DNA of 64,000 bases from WVXP01 sp964348095 (GCA_964348095.1 CAYGBK010000011.1:10681-74680); one strand, 5' to 3'. Positions 51,010-60,586 are shown, counted from the first letter of the stretch. A program made the numbers and translations. Notes: a model not told the origin generated them from the letters alone.

Positions 51010-52350
51010 TCACATTTTCCCTTTAATGACCTTCAGCACGTCCGCCGTGATGTTGAGGGTTTCGTCGATATCCCCATCCGTGTGTGCCACCGAGATCGAG
51101 TACTCTTCGAACCACCCGCTCCCCATGGGAATGACCCCTTTACTGAGCATTCCGTACCAGTACTGTCGCCACATCTCCTTGTTCGCCTTATTGGCCTGAC
51201 GGTAGGTGTGCGGTTTTTCGGGAACAAACTGGATTCCCCCGAGAGGGCCTTCATGAGTCACGGTAGCAGGCAATCCCAATCGGTTGATAATCTCCTCCAG
51301 GCCCGCAGCATACTTATGCCCCAGTTTGTCGATTCGTTCGTAGACATCTTTCGTCAGTACTTTTTTCAGACAAGCCAGGCCAGCGGCTGTGGTCAAGGGA
51401 TTGGCGTTGTATGTGCCAAAATGGATCGCCGGCCCCAAAGGTGAAACAAGGCCCATCAAATCTCGCCGTCCGCCAAAAGCACCCAGGGGAGTTCCGCCGC
51501 CAATGGCCTTAGCCAAAGTCACCAAATCGGGTTCGATCCCGTATTTTTCACATGCCCCACCCTCAGCAATCCGACACCCGACCTTCACTTCATCATAAAT
51601 GAGGAGCACATTGTGTGTCCGCGTCAGCTCCCTCACCCCTTCCAGGTATCCCGGGTCTGGAGGAATGACCCCACCATTGGTCATACACGGTTCCAGGATA
51701 AAGCATGCGATCTCTCCCTCGTGTTTCTTCAGTTGATTCTCCAGGCTTTCCAGGTGATTGAATTGGACGACATAGGTGTGGGCGGTCGCACCCGGAGGGA
51801 CCCCCGTGCTTTCCACGATTGACGATGGCATCCAATCCGGCCCGGCTGGCGTGTCGGAGGGAACGGCACAACTGACCATCAGCACGTCACTGGCGCCATG
51901 GTATGCGCCTTCGACTTTTAGGACACCCATTTTCTGAGTGGCGGCTCGGGCCAAACGAACCGCATACATCGTCGCTTCGACGCCGGACTGGGTGAAGCGG
52001 ATCATTTCCATCACCGGGTAGCGGCGGTGGATCTCCTCTGCGAGGTCCGTGGCTGTCGTCCCACTGAGCCCATACAGCGTCCCCTTTTTCGTCTGCTCGT
52101 TGATGGCCTCGGCGATGATCGGGTTCGCGTGGCCGGGCATCATGGCGGCATAGCACATGCAGTAGTCGATGTATTTGTTGCCGTCAAGATCCCAAACGTA
52201 AGCCCCCTGACTCTCCTTTACGAAGATTGGGTACGGTGGCCAAAACTGGATCGCACTGCCCACGCCGCCAGGTATGATCGCCTGAGCTCGAGCTGCCTCT
52301 TTTCCAGAGGTTGGTGTCCGTTTGATATATTCCTCATAAAAGTCTGCCAT
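51010..52350 (-). CDS. Class III aminotransferase, glutamate-1-semialdehyde-aminomutase-like
   Basis: A 446-residue PLP enzyme. The N terminus resembles HemL relatives (AQAIIPGGVGSAIQF, GAYVWDLDGNKYIDY, FTQSGVEATMYAVRLARAAT). Cofactor motifs: EPCMTNGGVIPPD, LLIYDEVKVG, and the Schiff-base Lys in TLAKAIGGGTPLGAFGG. Position beside an importer and a second aminotransferase suggests catabolic transamination of an imported amine rather than heme synthesis. ATG 52350 follows AGGAGGG. Confidence 0.87.
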   Translation of the reverse strand: MADFYEEYIKRTPTSGKEAARAQAIIPGGVGSAIQFWPPYPIFVKESQGAYVWDLDGNKYIDYCMCYAAMMPGHANPIIAEAINEQTKKGTLYGLSGTTATDLAEEIHRRYPVMEMIRFTQSGVEATMYAVRLARAATQKMGVLKVEGAYHGASDVLMVSCAVPSDTPAGPDWMPSSIVESTGVPPGATAHTYVVQFNHLESLENQLKKHEGEIACFILEPCMTNGGVIPPDPGYLEGVRELTRTHNVLLIYDEVKVGCRIAEGGACEKYGIEPDLVTLAKAIGGGTPLGAFGGRRDLMGLVSPLGPAIHFGTYNANPLTTAAGLACLKKVLTKDVYERIDKLGHKYAAGLEEIINRLGLPATVTHEGPLGGIQFVPEKPHTYRQANKANKEMWRQYWYGMLSKGVIPMGSGWFEEYSISVAHTDGDIDETLNITADVLKVIKGKM

Positions 52351-52451
52351 GGGTTCCCTCCTTTTCGATAGTGTCACCCGTCATGAACGTCCAGCTCCTA
52401 GACTGAATTTCACAGTGGAGGATGAAAAAAACAAAAAAATGTTGAAGCCCC

Positions 52452-52481
52452 TTTATATATTACCTTCGCTGAGTTTGTCAA
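52452..52481 (-). promoter_or_regulatory. Promoter ahead of the aminotransferase/sugar-type importer unit
   Basis: Minus strand: perfect -35 TTGACA (52476-52481) with -10 TATAAA (52452-52457, 18-nt spacer) or TATATA (52454-52459, 16 nt). It lies about 100 bases before the ATG at 52350, so this unit can be transcribed apart from the upstream aminotransferase and AOR genes. Confidence 0.6.
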
Positions 52482-52562
52482 CGAGAAAACCCGTGAGTTT
52501 TCAAAGGACCCCGAAGGGGAGGGAATGACGTCTCCCATTGCTTCTCCACCGCCTCTGATCGG

Positions 52563-53960
52563 TTATTTCCAGAGTCCCTCTTTAACCAAGTCGTCCATGG
52601 TGGCAGTGATACTCTCCCGAAGCGTTTCCACAATGAAATCAATCTGGTCTTTGGAGAGGATCAGGGGAGGTGAGAGAACATTGAGATGGGCCAAAGGCCG
52701 AACCATGAGTCCCCGATTCTGGGAATGAGCGGCAATTCGATTCCCGATCTTGACCTCGGGGGGCAGGAGTTCCTTGGTCTCTTTGTTGGCCACATTTTCC
52801 ACACACATCATGAAGTCCTTTCCACGAACATCTCCCACGATGGGCAAATCCAGCAGCGTGGCCAGTCGCTCTTCGAAATAAGGACCGACTTCACGAACGT
52901 GGCCGCAGATATCCTCACGCTCAATGATCTCGATGTTCTTGAGTCCGGCCGCACAACTGACAGCGTGTCCAGAGTAGGTAAAGCCATGGGTAAAAAGACA
53001 CCCTTTTTCCTGGGGAACGCTGATCACATCATAGATCTCATCCGAAAAAATCGTTGCCCCTAATGGCACGTAGCCCGACGTGATCCCTTTTGCACACGTA
53101 ATGACATCAGGGGTGAACTTGAAGACCGGTTCTGACGCAAACATCTCTCCCAGCCTGCCAAAGGCGGTAACCACCTCATCCGAGACATAGAGGACGTCAT
53201 ATTTCTTGCAGATTTCCCAGGTCCGCCGATGGTAACCCGGTGGGGGGACGATCACCCCGCCAGCGCCCATGATCGGCTCGGCGATAAAACAGGCCACATT
53301 CTCTGGACCCAATTCAAGGATCTTATTCTCGAGATCAGCCACCTTCTGATCACAGAATTCCTCAACCGTCATCCCCTGGGGACGTCGGTACACATTGGGT
53401 GCCGGGATATGGTGGATAAAATCCTTGATGATGTCAAAACCTATATGATCAAAACCAATACCCGTGAGCGACATGGTCAGGTAGGTGCTGCCGTGATAAC
53501 CATCAGTGCGGGCGATGATCTGTTTCTTATTCTCTTTCCCAAGTCTGTTGAAATAGAATTGGATCACTCGAATTGCCGTTTCGTTCGCCATCGAGCCGCC
53601 TGTTCCGAAAAAGACGTGATTCAACGGGCCAGGCGCCAATTCCGCAAGCTTTGCCGCCAGGCTGGCTGCAGGGGGGGTGATCAGATGGGTGAAGGTCGAA
53701 AAGTATGGAAGCCTGCGAATCTGCTCTGAAATGGCCTCTGCCATCTCCTCGCGGCCGTAACCGATATTGACACACCAGAGCCCGCCGATGCCGTCCAGAT
53801 AACGCTGCCCGTCTGAATCCACTACATAGGCCCCCTCTGACTCTGCCATGATGAGAGAGCCCTCCTCTTTGAAGGTAGAAAAATCCGTCCATGGATGGAT
53901 ACAGTGCTTCAGATCTCTCCGCCAAAGCTCTTGTGTGTCGAATCTCTTGTCCCCTTTCAT
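52563..53960 (-). CDS. Class III aminotransferase (omega-amino acid/diamine:pyruvate type)
   Basis: A 465-residue PLP enzyme. It shows the beta-alanine/taurine/putrescine:pyruvate transaminase pattern: LDGIGGLWCVNIGYGREEMAEA, FFGTGGSMANETAIR, RTDGYHGST, EPIMGAGGVIVPPPGY, SDEVVTAFGRLG and the PLP Lys in TCAKGITSGYVPLGA. It transfers a terminal amino group to pyruvate, giving an aldehyde. The adjacent aldehyde:ferredoxin oxidoreductase (22 bp upstream) is a natural partner for oxidising that aldehyde. Confidence 0.89.
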   Translation of the reverse strand: MKGDKRFDTQELWRRDLKHCIHPWTDFSTFKEEGSLIMAESEGAYVVDSDGQRYLDGIGGLWCVNIGYGREEMAEAISEQIRRLPYFSTFTHLITPPAASLAAKLAELAPGPLNHVFFGTGGSMANETAIRVIQFYFNRLGKENKKQIIARTDGYHGSTYLTMSLTGIGFDHIGFDIIKDFIHHIPAPNVYRRPQGMTVEEFCDQKVADLENKILELGPENVACFIAEPIMGAGGVIVPPPGYHRRTWEICKKYDVLYVSDEVVTAFGRLGEMFASEPVFKFTPDVITCAKGITSGYVPLGATIFSDEIYDVISVPQEKGCLFTHGFTYSGHAVSCAAGLKNIEIIEREDICGHVREVGPYFEERLATLLDLPIVGDVRGKDFMMCVENVANKETKELLPPEVKIGNRIAAHSQNRGLMVRPLAHLNVLSPPLILSKDQIDFIVETLRESITATMDDLVKEGLWK

Positions 53961-53982
53961 TACACTCCCCCTCTCTTACGGG

Positions 53983-55812
53983 TCAGGAAAAATCCGCGAT
54001 GTTCAGCTCTTCCAATAGTTTTGTGCCTGGAGATGTGGTCTTCTGATCGAACCCGAGTTCCTCGAGATACTCCTCCACCATAAGATTCAGGTCTATCTTA
54101 GTCCCCTTCACTGGACCCGTTTCCAAGGGCGGATTTCCCAGCACTCTATCTGGAAATTTGATGTCTCTAAAGTTGATGCCCGCCTTCACGTTGAACAGGT
54201 GTCTTAAGACAGATATTCTGAATCCAACCTTTTGGAAGTCGTCGACGCTCCATGAATGCCCATCCACAGCCTCCAGAAACTCTGGGATAGCCTTGTAATC
54301 CAAACAGATGTACCCAAACAGACAGAGACCAGCCGAATTCAAAGCATGGATCAAGTTGACGTTGTCCTTATGGCATTTGGCTCGGTCAGATAGATTCTCT
54401 TTAGAGAACTCTGGCTGTTTGTATCCCGCAACCGGGAATGTGGTTGAGCCCTGAGTGTGCCTGGCTGGCGTCGCGTCTGAATAATAGGTCAAGGCAAGGC
54501 CTGGCTCCCATCTCGGGTCGTGGGCTGGAAGCCCTTCGTTTCCGACGGCCATCGCGTATTTTTCTGACTCCTTCCCAAATGCCTTGACCGACTCATCAAA
54601 GCCCTTTGCGAGCACCTCCCCGATACCCTCGGCCTTCCCGATCTTCTCCACGAGGGACACAATGGCGTCGACCTCCCCCCATTTCAGTTCCAGCCCGTCG
54701 GTCTGCTCTTTGTCGATGATGTTGTTTTCGAAACACTCGATCGCGAGCCCGCAAAGGGCACCACAACTTATGGTGTCGATGCCGTACCGGTTGCAGAGGT
54801 CGTTGATCTTTATCAACGATTCAATGTCCTCGTTTAGGAGATTGGGGCCAAGCATCGAGAGTGTCTCATATTCGACCTTGTGGACGAGTGTTTCGGTTTT
54901 ATAGGGCCCCTTATCGAGCTTGAGATGACCCCCGCAGCCAATGGGACACCCACTGCAGGCGTATTTTTTCACCTGATATTCGAGGACTTTTTCTGCGTAC
55001 AGGCCCTCCACGTCCTTGACCTCTTCCACAGAGGAAGACCAGTTCTTGACAGGCGTGTCACCAATGTTCATACACCCCTCATAGAAAAAGGGCGTCCCTT
55101 TCTTGGACAGTTCTTTTGCCAGGCCATCTTGGAAGACGGGAAGGTACTTCTTTTTCAAATTCTTCATCTTGTCAGGATTGGCCACAGTGATCGGGGCATT
55201 TCCCTTCACCACCACAGCCTTCAGTTGTTTTGACCCCATGACCCCGCCCAACCCGGATCGGGCGGCGAATCGCCCCTTATCGGTCGAAATACCGGCGATT
55301 GCAGACATTTTTTCACCGGCGGGCCCAATACAGGCTACCTCGCAGTCTTTGCCGTGAATCTCTTTTAGGAGATCTTCAGTCTCGTAACAGTCCTTTCCCC
55401 AAATACGATCAGCCCGTAACAGTTGTGGGGTGCCTTGGTCGATGAAAAGATAGACAGGGTCAGCGGATTTCTCTTCAAACAGGACCACGTCAAACCCTGC
55501 ATTTTTGAGTTTCTTCCCGAAATGTCCCCCACAGTTGGCATCTCCCCACCCTTTTGTCAAAGGAGATTTCCCGAATACCATGAATCGAGAGGCAATGTAC
55601 GCACCCGTCCCAGTTAGGTAGCCCGCCGCAAAGCCAAGAATGTTTCCAGGGCCCAACGGGTCGGTTTTGGGGTCCATCCTTTCCATCAAGAAACGAACCC
55701 CCATCCCATATCCGCCGAGATATTCTCTGTAGATCGACTCAGGGATATCGTCTGCTTTCATCTCGCCACGCTTGAGGTCGACGGAGAGCATCTTCCCAGT
55801 CACGGAGTGCAT
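53983..55812 (-). CDS. Aldehyde:ferredoxin oxidoreductase (tungsten/molybdopterin)
   Basis: A 609-residue AOR-family enzyme. N-terminal pterin-binding region YLGGYGMGVRFLMERMDPKTDPLGPGN and WGDANCGGHFGKKLKNAGFD; ARSGLGGVMGSKQLKAVVVKG; [4Fe-4S] ligands in CSGCPIGCGG and a distal Cys in LNSAGLCLFG. It oxidises aldehydes to acids with ferredoxin reduction in the anaerobic cytoplasm. ATG 55812 follows AGGAGGAG. It sits between the second Mo hydroxylase and the aminotransferases, consistent with aldehyde production in that pathway. Confidence 0.92.
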   Translation of the reverse strand: MHSVTGKMLSVDLKRGEMKADDIPESIYREYLGGYGMGVRFLMERMDPKTDPLGPGNILGFAAGYLTGTGAYIASRFMVFGKSPLTKGWGDANCGGHFGKKLKNAGFDVVLFEEKSADPVYLFIDQGTPQLLRADRIWGKDCYETEDLLKEIHGKDCEVACIGPAGEKMSAIAGISTDKGRFAARSGLGGVMGSKQLKAVVVKGNAPITVANPDKMKNLKKKYLPVFQDGLAKELSKKGTPFFYEGCMNIGDTPVKNWSSSVEEVKDVEGLYAEKVLEYQVKKYACSGCPIGCGGHLKLDKGPYKTETLVHKVEYETLSMLGPNLLNEDIESLIKINDLCNRYGIDTISCGALCGLAIECFENNIIDKEQTDGLELKWGEVDAIVSLVEKIGKAEGIGEVLAKGFDESVKAFGKESEKYAMAVGNEGLPAHDPRWEPGLALTYYSDATPARHTQGSTTFPVAGYKQPEFSKENLSDRAKCHKDNVNLIHALNSAGLCLFGYICLDYKAIPEFLEAVDGHSWSVDDFQKVGFRISVLRHLFNVKAGINFRDIKFPDRVLGNPPLETGPVKGTKIDLNLMVEEYLEELGFDQKTTSPGTKLLEELNIADFS

Positions 55813-56032
55813 TTTTTCTCCTCCTTTTAGTTGGCTTCTCTCGACTCTGAGACTCAATGCCTCAGATTCCGAAGAGCCATATTCTTATCACAATTCGAGA
55901 GGTTCGTCCAAGCTTTTTTGTCGTTCAAACTGAGCAGGTTCTCTTATCCCTGAGTGGTGTGCGCCGAAGGGGTGGGTCACCCTCTTAGGGTGAGTTGGAA
56001 GGCCCCCATTCGCACGGGGAAGGGGGAGACTG

Positions 56033-56521
56033 TTACACTCCTTGTCGACCTTTCTTCCTCATTCTTTCTGCGCCTCTCTCGATGGCGCGGATGATGTTCA
56101 CGTATCCGGTACACCGGCAGAGATTACCCCGGATCGCCTCCTTGATGTCATCGGTTGTGGGTTCTGGCTTCTTCTCCAATAAAGCCTTGGCTGAAAGTAT
56201 CATCCCCGACGTGCAGTATCCGCACTGTACCGCCCCTTCATCCAGGAAGGCCTCCTGGAGCGGATGAAGCTTGCCATTCTCAGCCAGCCCTTCAATCGTG
56301 GTAATTTCCTGACCAGATTGGGAAACCGCCAGGGTCTGGCAGGAGGCGATCGCCCTGCCATTCAAAAGCACCATGCACGCGCCGCACTCTCCGATGCCAC
56401 ATCCATATTTGGTTCCGGTCAGATGAAGCCTATCTCGAAGCACATTCAGAAGAATCTCGTTGGGCTTCACGTCGAGATTGTACTGTCTGCCGTTCACCTT
56501 GAGGACAATGGGTACTTTCAT
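56033..56521 (-). CDS. Mo-hydroxylase [2Fe-2S] subunit (set 2)
   Basis: A 162-residue small subunit with all eight ligands: C41, C46, C49, C61 for the plant-type cluster and C100, C103, C135, C137 for the helical-domain cluster (CGYCTSGM, CRCTGY). Overlaps the FAD subunit by 4 bp. The 220-bp gap to AOR holds no gene or clear terminator. Confidence 0.93.
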   Translation of the reverse strand: MKVPIVLKVNGRQYNLDVKPNEILLNVLRDRLHLTGTKYGCGIGECGACMVLLNGRAIASCQTLAVSQSGQEITTIEGLAENGKLHPLQEAFLDEGAVQCGYCTSGMILSAKALLEKKPEPTTDDIKEAIRGNLCRCTGYVNIIRAIERGAERMRKKGRQGV

Positions 56522-57414
56522 CTTTTTATCTTTCCTCCGGATCTCTTCCAGGCCACTTCGAGGGTATCCTGAATCAGAAAACGGGCCGCGTGCGTCTTGT
56601 AGGCGGCTGTAGATCGGGCATTCCGTGGAGAGATGTCTCCGGTCAACGTTTCTGCCGCCTGGGCCATCGAACTTGAGGTCAGTTCTCTTCCGGTCAGGCT
56701 TTTCTCAAACGTCAGCGCCCGGACCGGTCGCGGCGCCACCCCACCGAGGGCCGCCCGCACTTTCTTGCATGTATTGCCGTCCCGCTCCACATAGACAGCA
56801 CAGTTTATCTTGGCTATGCTCAGGGTCACCCGGGCAATCTTCCCAAAGGCTGAACCGGATGAGGCCGCCGGTTTGGGGATCACGATGGCCGTAAGCAGGT
56901 CCCCTGCTTCGAGTGCGGTCTTCCTGGGACCCGTGAAAAAATCCTCCAGAGGAACCGTTCTTTTCTCGATCTCTCCCTTCTCATTCTTCCGGCTGATCTC
57001 GACGTGGGCGTTCAGGGCGATCAAAGGGGGGGCAGAATCTGCACCTGGTGACGCAGTGCAGAGGTTTCCCGCGATTGTAGCCATGTTCCGAATCTGGACG
57101 GCTCCCATGCTTTTGACCGCGTCATAGAGGGCGGGATACGTCTCTTTGACCCGGTCGTCCTCTTCAAGGGCCGACCATAGCGTGGCAGATCCAATTCTTA
57201 ACCCCTCCTCCCAATTCAAAAAATCGAGGTCCCTGACGCCAAGAATATAGACAAGGCCTTCCGGCGCCTGCCATCCCGTCTTGATTTCATTCAGAATATC
57301 TGTCCCACCTGCAAGCACCCGTACGCCGCTTACCTTGAGTCTATCGAGTGCTTCTTCGACGGTCTTTGGGCTGTAGTACTCAAAATCATGAGTGATGACT
57401 TGTGAATTAGACAT
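56518..57414 (-). CDS. Mo-hydroxylase FAD-binding subunit (set 2)
   Basis: A 298-residue medium subunit with FAD motifs VRVLAGGTDILNEIK near 30 and TIAGNLCTASPGADSAPPLIAL near 110, then a CO_deh_flav_C domain. ATG 57414 follows GAGGAGAG and gives the family-like N terminus. It lies 11 bp after the large subunit. Confidence 0.9.
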   Translation of the reverse strand: MSNSQVITHDFEYYSPKTVEEALDRLKVSGVRVLAGGTDILNEIKTGWQAPEGLVYILGVRDLDFLNWEEGLRIGSATLWSALEEDDRVKETYPALYDAVKSMGAVQIRNMATIAGNLCTASPGADSAPPLIALNAHVEISRKNEKGEIEKRTVPLEDFFTGPRKTALEAGDLLTAIVIPKPAASSGSAFGKIARVTLSIAKINCAVYVERDGNTCKKVRAALGGVAPRPVRALTFEKSLTGRELTSSSMAQAAETLTGDISPRNARSTAAYKTHAARFLIQDTLEVAWKRSGGKIKR

Positions 57415-57425
57415 GCCGTCTCTCC

Positions 57426-59765
57426 TCAATCTCCCAGGATGGCCTCAAAAATATTCTCGGGCAGAATCGGCAGCTTTGTGAAATAGATCCCTGTGGCGTT
57501 CTGAACCGCCAGGGCAACTGCCGCCGGGACCGGATTCACGGCAGACTCGCCAATACCTTTTGCCCCCATCGGACCGGTCGGCTCGTGGGTGCCCGCAAAG
57601 AACGTCCGGATGTTTTCTGGACCCGGAAGGTCGGCCGCGCCAAGCATCTTGTACTCGGTCAGCAATCCGTCGCACTTGAGCTTCCCGGTTTTTTCATCGT
57701 ACTCGGCATCCTCCACGAGGGCCATCCCGGCGCCGCGGTAAAACCCCCCGTGAAGCTGTCCCCGGGCCAGGGTCGGATTGATGACTACCCCGGCATCGCT
57801 TCCAGCCACCACCTTCTCAATCTTGACACGGCCCGTCTCCATATCGACCTCGACCTCGACAAAGTAGGTGGTGAAACACGGCGGACAGTTGACCATGCGG
57901 ATGCTTTTGGCCGCGATCGCCGTCCCCCAATCCTTGTTCATGGCTGTCTGGGCAACGTCGCGAACCGTGATATTCTTGCCTGGCATCCCCTCCACGTAGA
58001 TGACCCCCTGACTCTTTTCCTCATCTGGCTTGATCTTCAGCGAATCGACCGGTGCATCCAGAATCCTGGAAGCAAATTCCAAAAGAACCTTTTTTGTTTC
58101 TCGGGCCACGGCGAGAACAGCACCGCCTCCACAGTACACCCCCCGTGTCGCATGGGTACAGACATCATACCCGGTCGTGCGGGTATCTGCCGGAGAGATT
58201 CCCACCTTCTCGAAAGGCACGCCAAATTCTTCTGCCACCAATTTTGCGATGGCGTCCAGAGTCCCCCCTCCATGATCCATCAGGGCCGTCAGAATATCGA
58301 TTGAACCGTCTTCATTTATCTTCACTTGAGGGGTGCTATAATCCTTGACCTCTCCTGGAACCGGCGCTCCGGTCCCCGAGGTATGAAACCCCCGGGCAAA
58401 GCCGATACCCCTTCTGTAGCGACCGGTCTTGGTCTTGGGATCCCCACGGTCCTTCCAGCCGCTCAGTTCCGCCCCCTTGTACAGCAGTTCTTTCACCCCA
58501 TCGGAATGGATGACAGACCGGATCGTGGGTCCCTGCCCCCAGAAAACCTCCCCCAACCCAACATAGTTCTTGACCCGCAGCTCGATCGGATCCATGCCCA
58601 GCTTTTCTGCCAGCATGGTCATGGTTGTTTCGACGCCAAAGGTCACCTGAGGCGCCCCATAGCCCTGCATAGCGCACGCCGGGGCTTTGTTGGTATAGAT
58701 CGCCATTCCCTCATACTTCATATTGGGCAACCGATAGAGGGAGTGCCACCACCCGGCAAGGACGCCCAGAAATGCGAGGGCCTGGATATGGTGGGAACCG
58801 ATATCCACGTAAGCCTTCATCTCACCAGCCACCAGAGTCCCGTCTTTTCTGGCTCCAACCTTCAAGGTGTAGCGAGTTGGATACTTAGCATGGCCATACA
58901 TGTCTTCCTCGCGGGACTGGACAATCTTGACTGGCTTACCGGCTTTCAGGGCCAGGGCCGTCGTTATCAAATTGACGGGATTCGTATGGATCCCAGAGCC
59001 AAAGTGTCCCCCAACGGCGATCCGAACGACATTCACTTTGTTCAGGGGAATATCAAAAATCTCCCCGATGAGGATCCGGGTATTGTGGAGCGCCTGGGTT
59101 GCCGGCCAGACCGTAACTCCCCCATCCGCCTCAGGACGACACACACACGCTTTGGGCTCCAGCTGGGCATGATAGACCCTCGAGGTGACAAATTCGTTCT
59201 CCACAATCACATCAGCTTCTTTGAATCCCCTGTTCGCATCCCCCTCGACAACCTCTCTCGTGCAGGCGATGTTGTTCTGAATGGTGACTTCCTTGTCCTC
59301 TAGATACACGGTCTCATGAATCAGGTTTTCCTTCGCACCCAATGCCTCATCCATCGTCATATACGAGGCCAGCATCTCCCATTCGACCTTTACAGCCTCC
59401 AGCGCCTTGGTTGCGAGTTCCTCTGTTTCTGCCGCCACAGCGCCAAAAGGATCACCGATCTGCCGGACATGGTCTGTGAGCACCTGCCAGTCTTTAAAGG
59501 TATTTCGGGGGATCGACACCTGACGGACGTTGAAGTGTTTCTTGGGAACGTCCTCGAAACTTAAACAGACCGCCCCCAGCTTCTCCGCCTCAGAAAAATC
59601 GATGCTCTTGACCCGGGCATGGGGATGGGGACTCCGGAGAATCCGGCCGTGAAGCATCCGGTCAAGATAGATGTCGGACGGATAGGTTTCTCTGCCGGTT
59701 ACCCGGGCGATCCCATCTTTTCTCCGAAAATCCTTTCCCAGAACATGAAATGTCTTCTCTTCCAT
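57426..59765 (-). CDS. Xanthine-dehydrogenase-family molybdopterin subunit (set 2)
   Basis: A 779-residue large subunit: KDGIARVTGRETYPSDIYLD at the N terminus, GGHFGSGIHTNPVNL in the moco-contact region (usual form GGGFGxK), GYGAPQVTFGVETTMTMLAEKLG, and MGAKGIGESAVNPVPAAVA with the catalytic Glu near the end. It differs strongly from the set 1 subunit, so the two hydroxylases probably have different substrates. ATG 59765 follows AGAGGA; the frame is open further upstream into the regulator gene. Confidence 0.88.
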   Translation of the reverse strand: MEEKTFHVLGKDFRRKDGIARVTGRETYPSDIYLDRMLHGRILRSPHPHARVKSIDFSEAEKLGAVCLSFEDVPKKHFNVRQVSIPRNTFKDWQVLTDHVRQIGDPFGAVAAETEELATKALEAVKVEWEMLASYMTMDEALGAKENLIHETVYLEDKEVTIQNNIACTREVVEGDANRGFKEADVIVENEFVTSRVYHAQLEPKACVCRPEADGGVTVWPATQALHNTRILIGEIFDIPLNKVNVVRIAVGGHFGSGIHTNPVNLITTALALKAGKPVKIVQSREEDMYGHAKYPTRYTLKVGARKDGTLVAGEMKAYVDIGSHHIQALAFLGVLAGWWHSLYRLPNMKYEGMAIYTNKAPACAMQGYGAPQVTFGVETTMTMLAEKLGMDPIELRVKNYVGLGEVFWGQGPTIRSVIHSDGVKELLYKGAELSGWKDRGDPKTKTGRYRRGIGFARGFHTSGTGAPVPGEVKDYSTPQVKINEDGSIDILTALMDHGGGTLDAIAKLVAEEFGVPFEKVGISPADTRTTGYDVCTHATRGVYCGGGAVLAVARETKKVLLEFASRILDAPVDSLKIKPDEEKSQGVIYVEGMPGKNITVRDVAQTAMNKDWGTAIAAKSIRMVNCPPCFTTYFVEVEVDMETGRVKIEKVVAGSDAGVVINPTLARGQLHGGFYRGAGMALVEDAEYDEKTGKLKCDGLLTEYKMLGAADLPGPENIRTFFAGTHEPTGPMGAKGIGESAVNPVPAAVALAVQNATGIYFTKLPILPENIFEAILGD

Positions 59766-59791
59766 CTTTTTCCTCTTTGGTCCGTGGACCC

Positions 59792-60358
59792 CTACCACGT
59801 CGGGGGAGTGAAAACAAAAAGAACCTCGGCACTCTTCCTGCCACTGTTCTTCCACCGATGTGGCAAATCTCCGTTGAAATAGAGACTATCCCCTTCGCCG
59901 AGGCGGATATTCTTGCCATCGATCTGAAAGTCGACTGCTCCTCGCAAAACAAGAACGAACTCCTCTGTACCGGTGGGATGAGAGATCCCCTCAGCCGTGT
60001 CAGAGGTTCCTCCCGGTTCAATGACGCTGATCAGGGGCTCCATCCTCTTGTTTGACACCCTCGTCACCAACATCTGGCTCGACACATTGCCATCTGGGTA
60101 GGCAATGTGCTTCCGATCCCCTCGACGCAAAACCCAGTGGTTCTCCCCTCTATCCGACATATCACTGAACAAGTCGACTACCTTGATATCAAGGGCAGCG
60201 CTGAGCTTACCAATCATAGACAAAGATGGCATGGTCAGGCCTTTTTCGAGTTGAGAGATGTAGGATTGGGTGCAGCCCGCCTTTTCAGCAAGCTGTTTCA
60301 GCGTGAGGCCCCGCTGTTGTCTGTACTCTTTGATTTTCTGCTGAACCCTTTTTTCCAT
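59792..60358 (-). CDS. XRE-type regulator with C-terminal cupin (2)
   Basis: 188 residues: HTH_3 domain at about 8-62 (LTLKQLAEKAGCTQSYISQLEKG) and a cupin at about 110-180 (SHPTGTEEFVLVLRGAVDFQI, DSLYFNGDLPHRWKNSG). Same architecture as the regulator at 29549 but a divergent sequence. It heads the Mo-hydroxylase set 2, AOR and aminotransferase run and probably controls it. Direct repeats in its leader suggest autoregulation. Confidence 0.88.
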   Translation of the reverse strand: MEKRVQQKIKEYRQQRGLTLKQLAEKAGCTQSYISQLEKGLTMPSLSMIGKLSAALDIKVVDLFSDMSDRGENHWVLRRGDRKHIAYPDGNVSSQMLVTRVSNKRMEPLISVIEPGGTSDTAEGISHPTGTEEFVLVLRGAVDFQIDGKNIRLGEGDSLYFNGDLPHRWKNSGRKSAEVLFVFTPPTW

Positions 60359-60367
60359 GTCGCTATA

Positions 60368-60396
60368 TTATCAATACTTCATTTACTTTATCAATA
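60368..60396 (-). promoter_or_regulatory. Direct-repeat operator candidate of XRE-cupin gene 2
   Basis: Two copies of TATTGATAA on the minus strand (complements of 60368-60376 and 60388-60396), exactly 20 bp apart, about two helical turns. They lie between the -10 box and the ATG, a position suited to autorepression. Confidence 0.45.
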
Positions 60397-60399
60397 TTG

Positions 60400-60428
60400 A
60401 ATTTATGCCAGTCCCAAACGCTTGTCAA
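60400..60428 (-). promoter_or_regulatory. Sigma-70-type promoter of XRE-cupin gene 2
   Basis: Minus strand: perfect -35 TTGACA (60423-60428), 17-nt spacer, -10 TAAATT (60400-60405), followed by the direct repeats and the ATG at 60358. Confidence 0.6.
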
Positions 60429-60586
60429 GAAGAGAATGGGAGTGACATGGGGCACCCGCACGGGTGGCCATATGCCAGTTCCTGTTGATTTGGGGTCAGG
60501 AGATTGTTAGAATTCGGTTGTATTCCCGTAATAGCTCGGGCTGAATTTGGTAAAGAGCAATATTAAACCAAAGGGGGTCGCAAGGC

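Noticed and set aside
52501..52562. CCCCTTCGGGG on the minus strand after the class III aminotransferase as a terminator
   Set aside because: The stem is only 4 bp and is followed by TCCTTTG, not a proper T-run.
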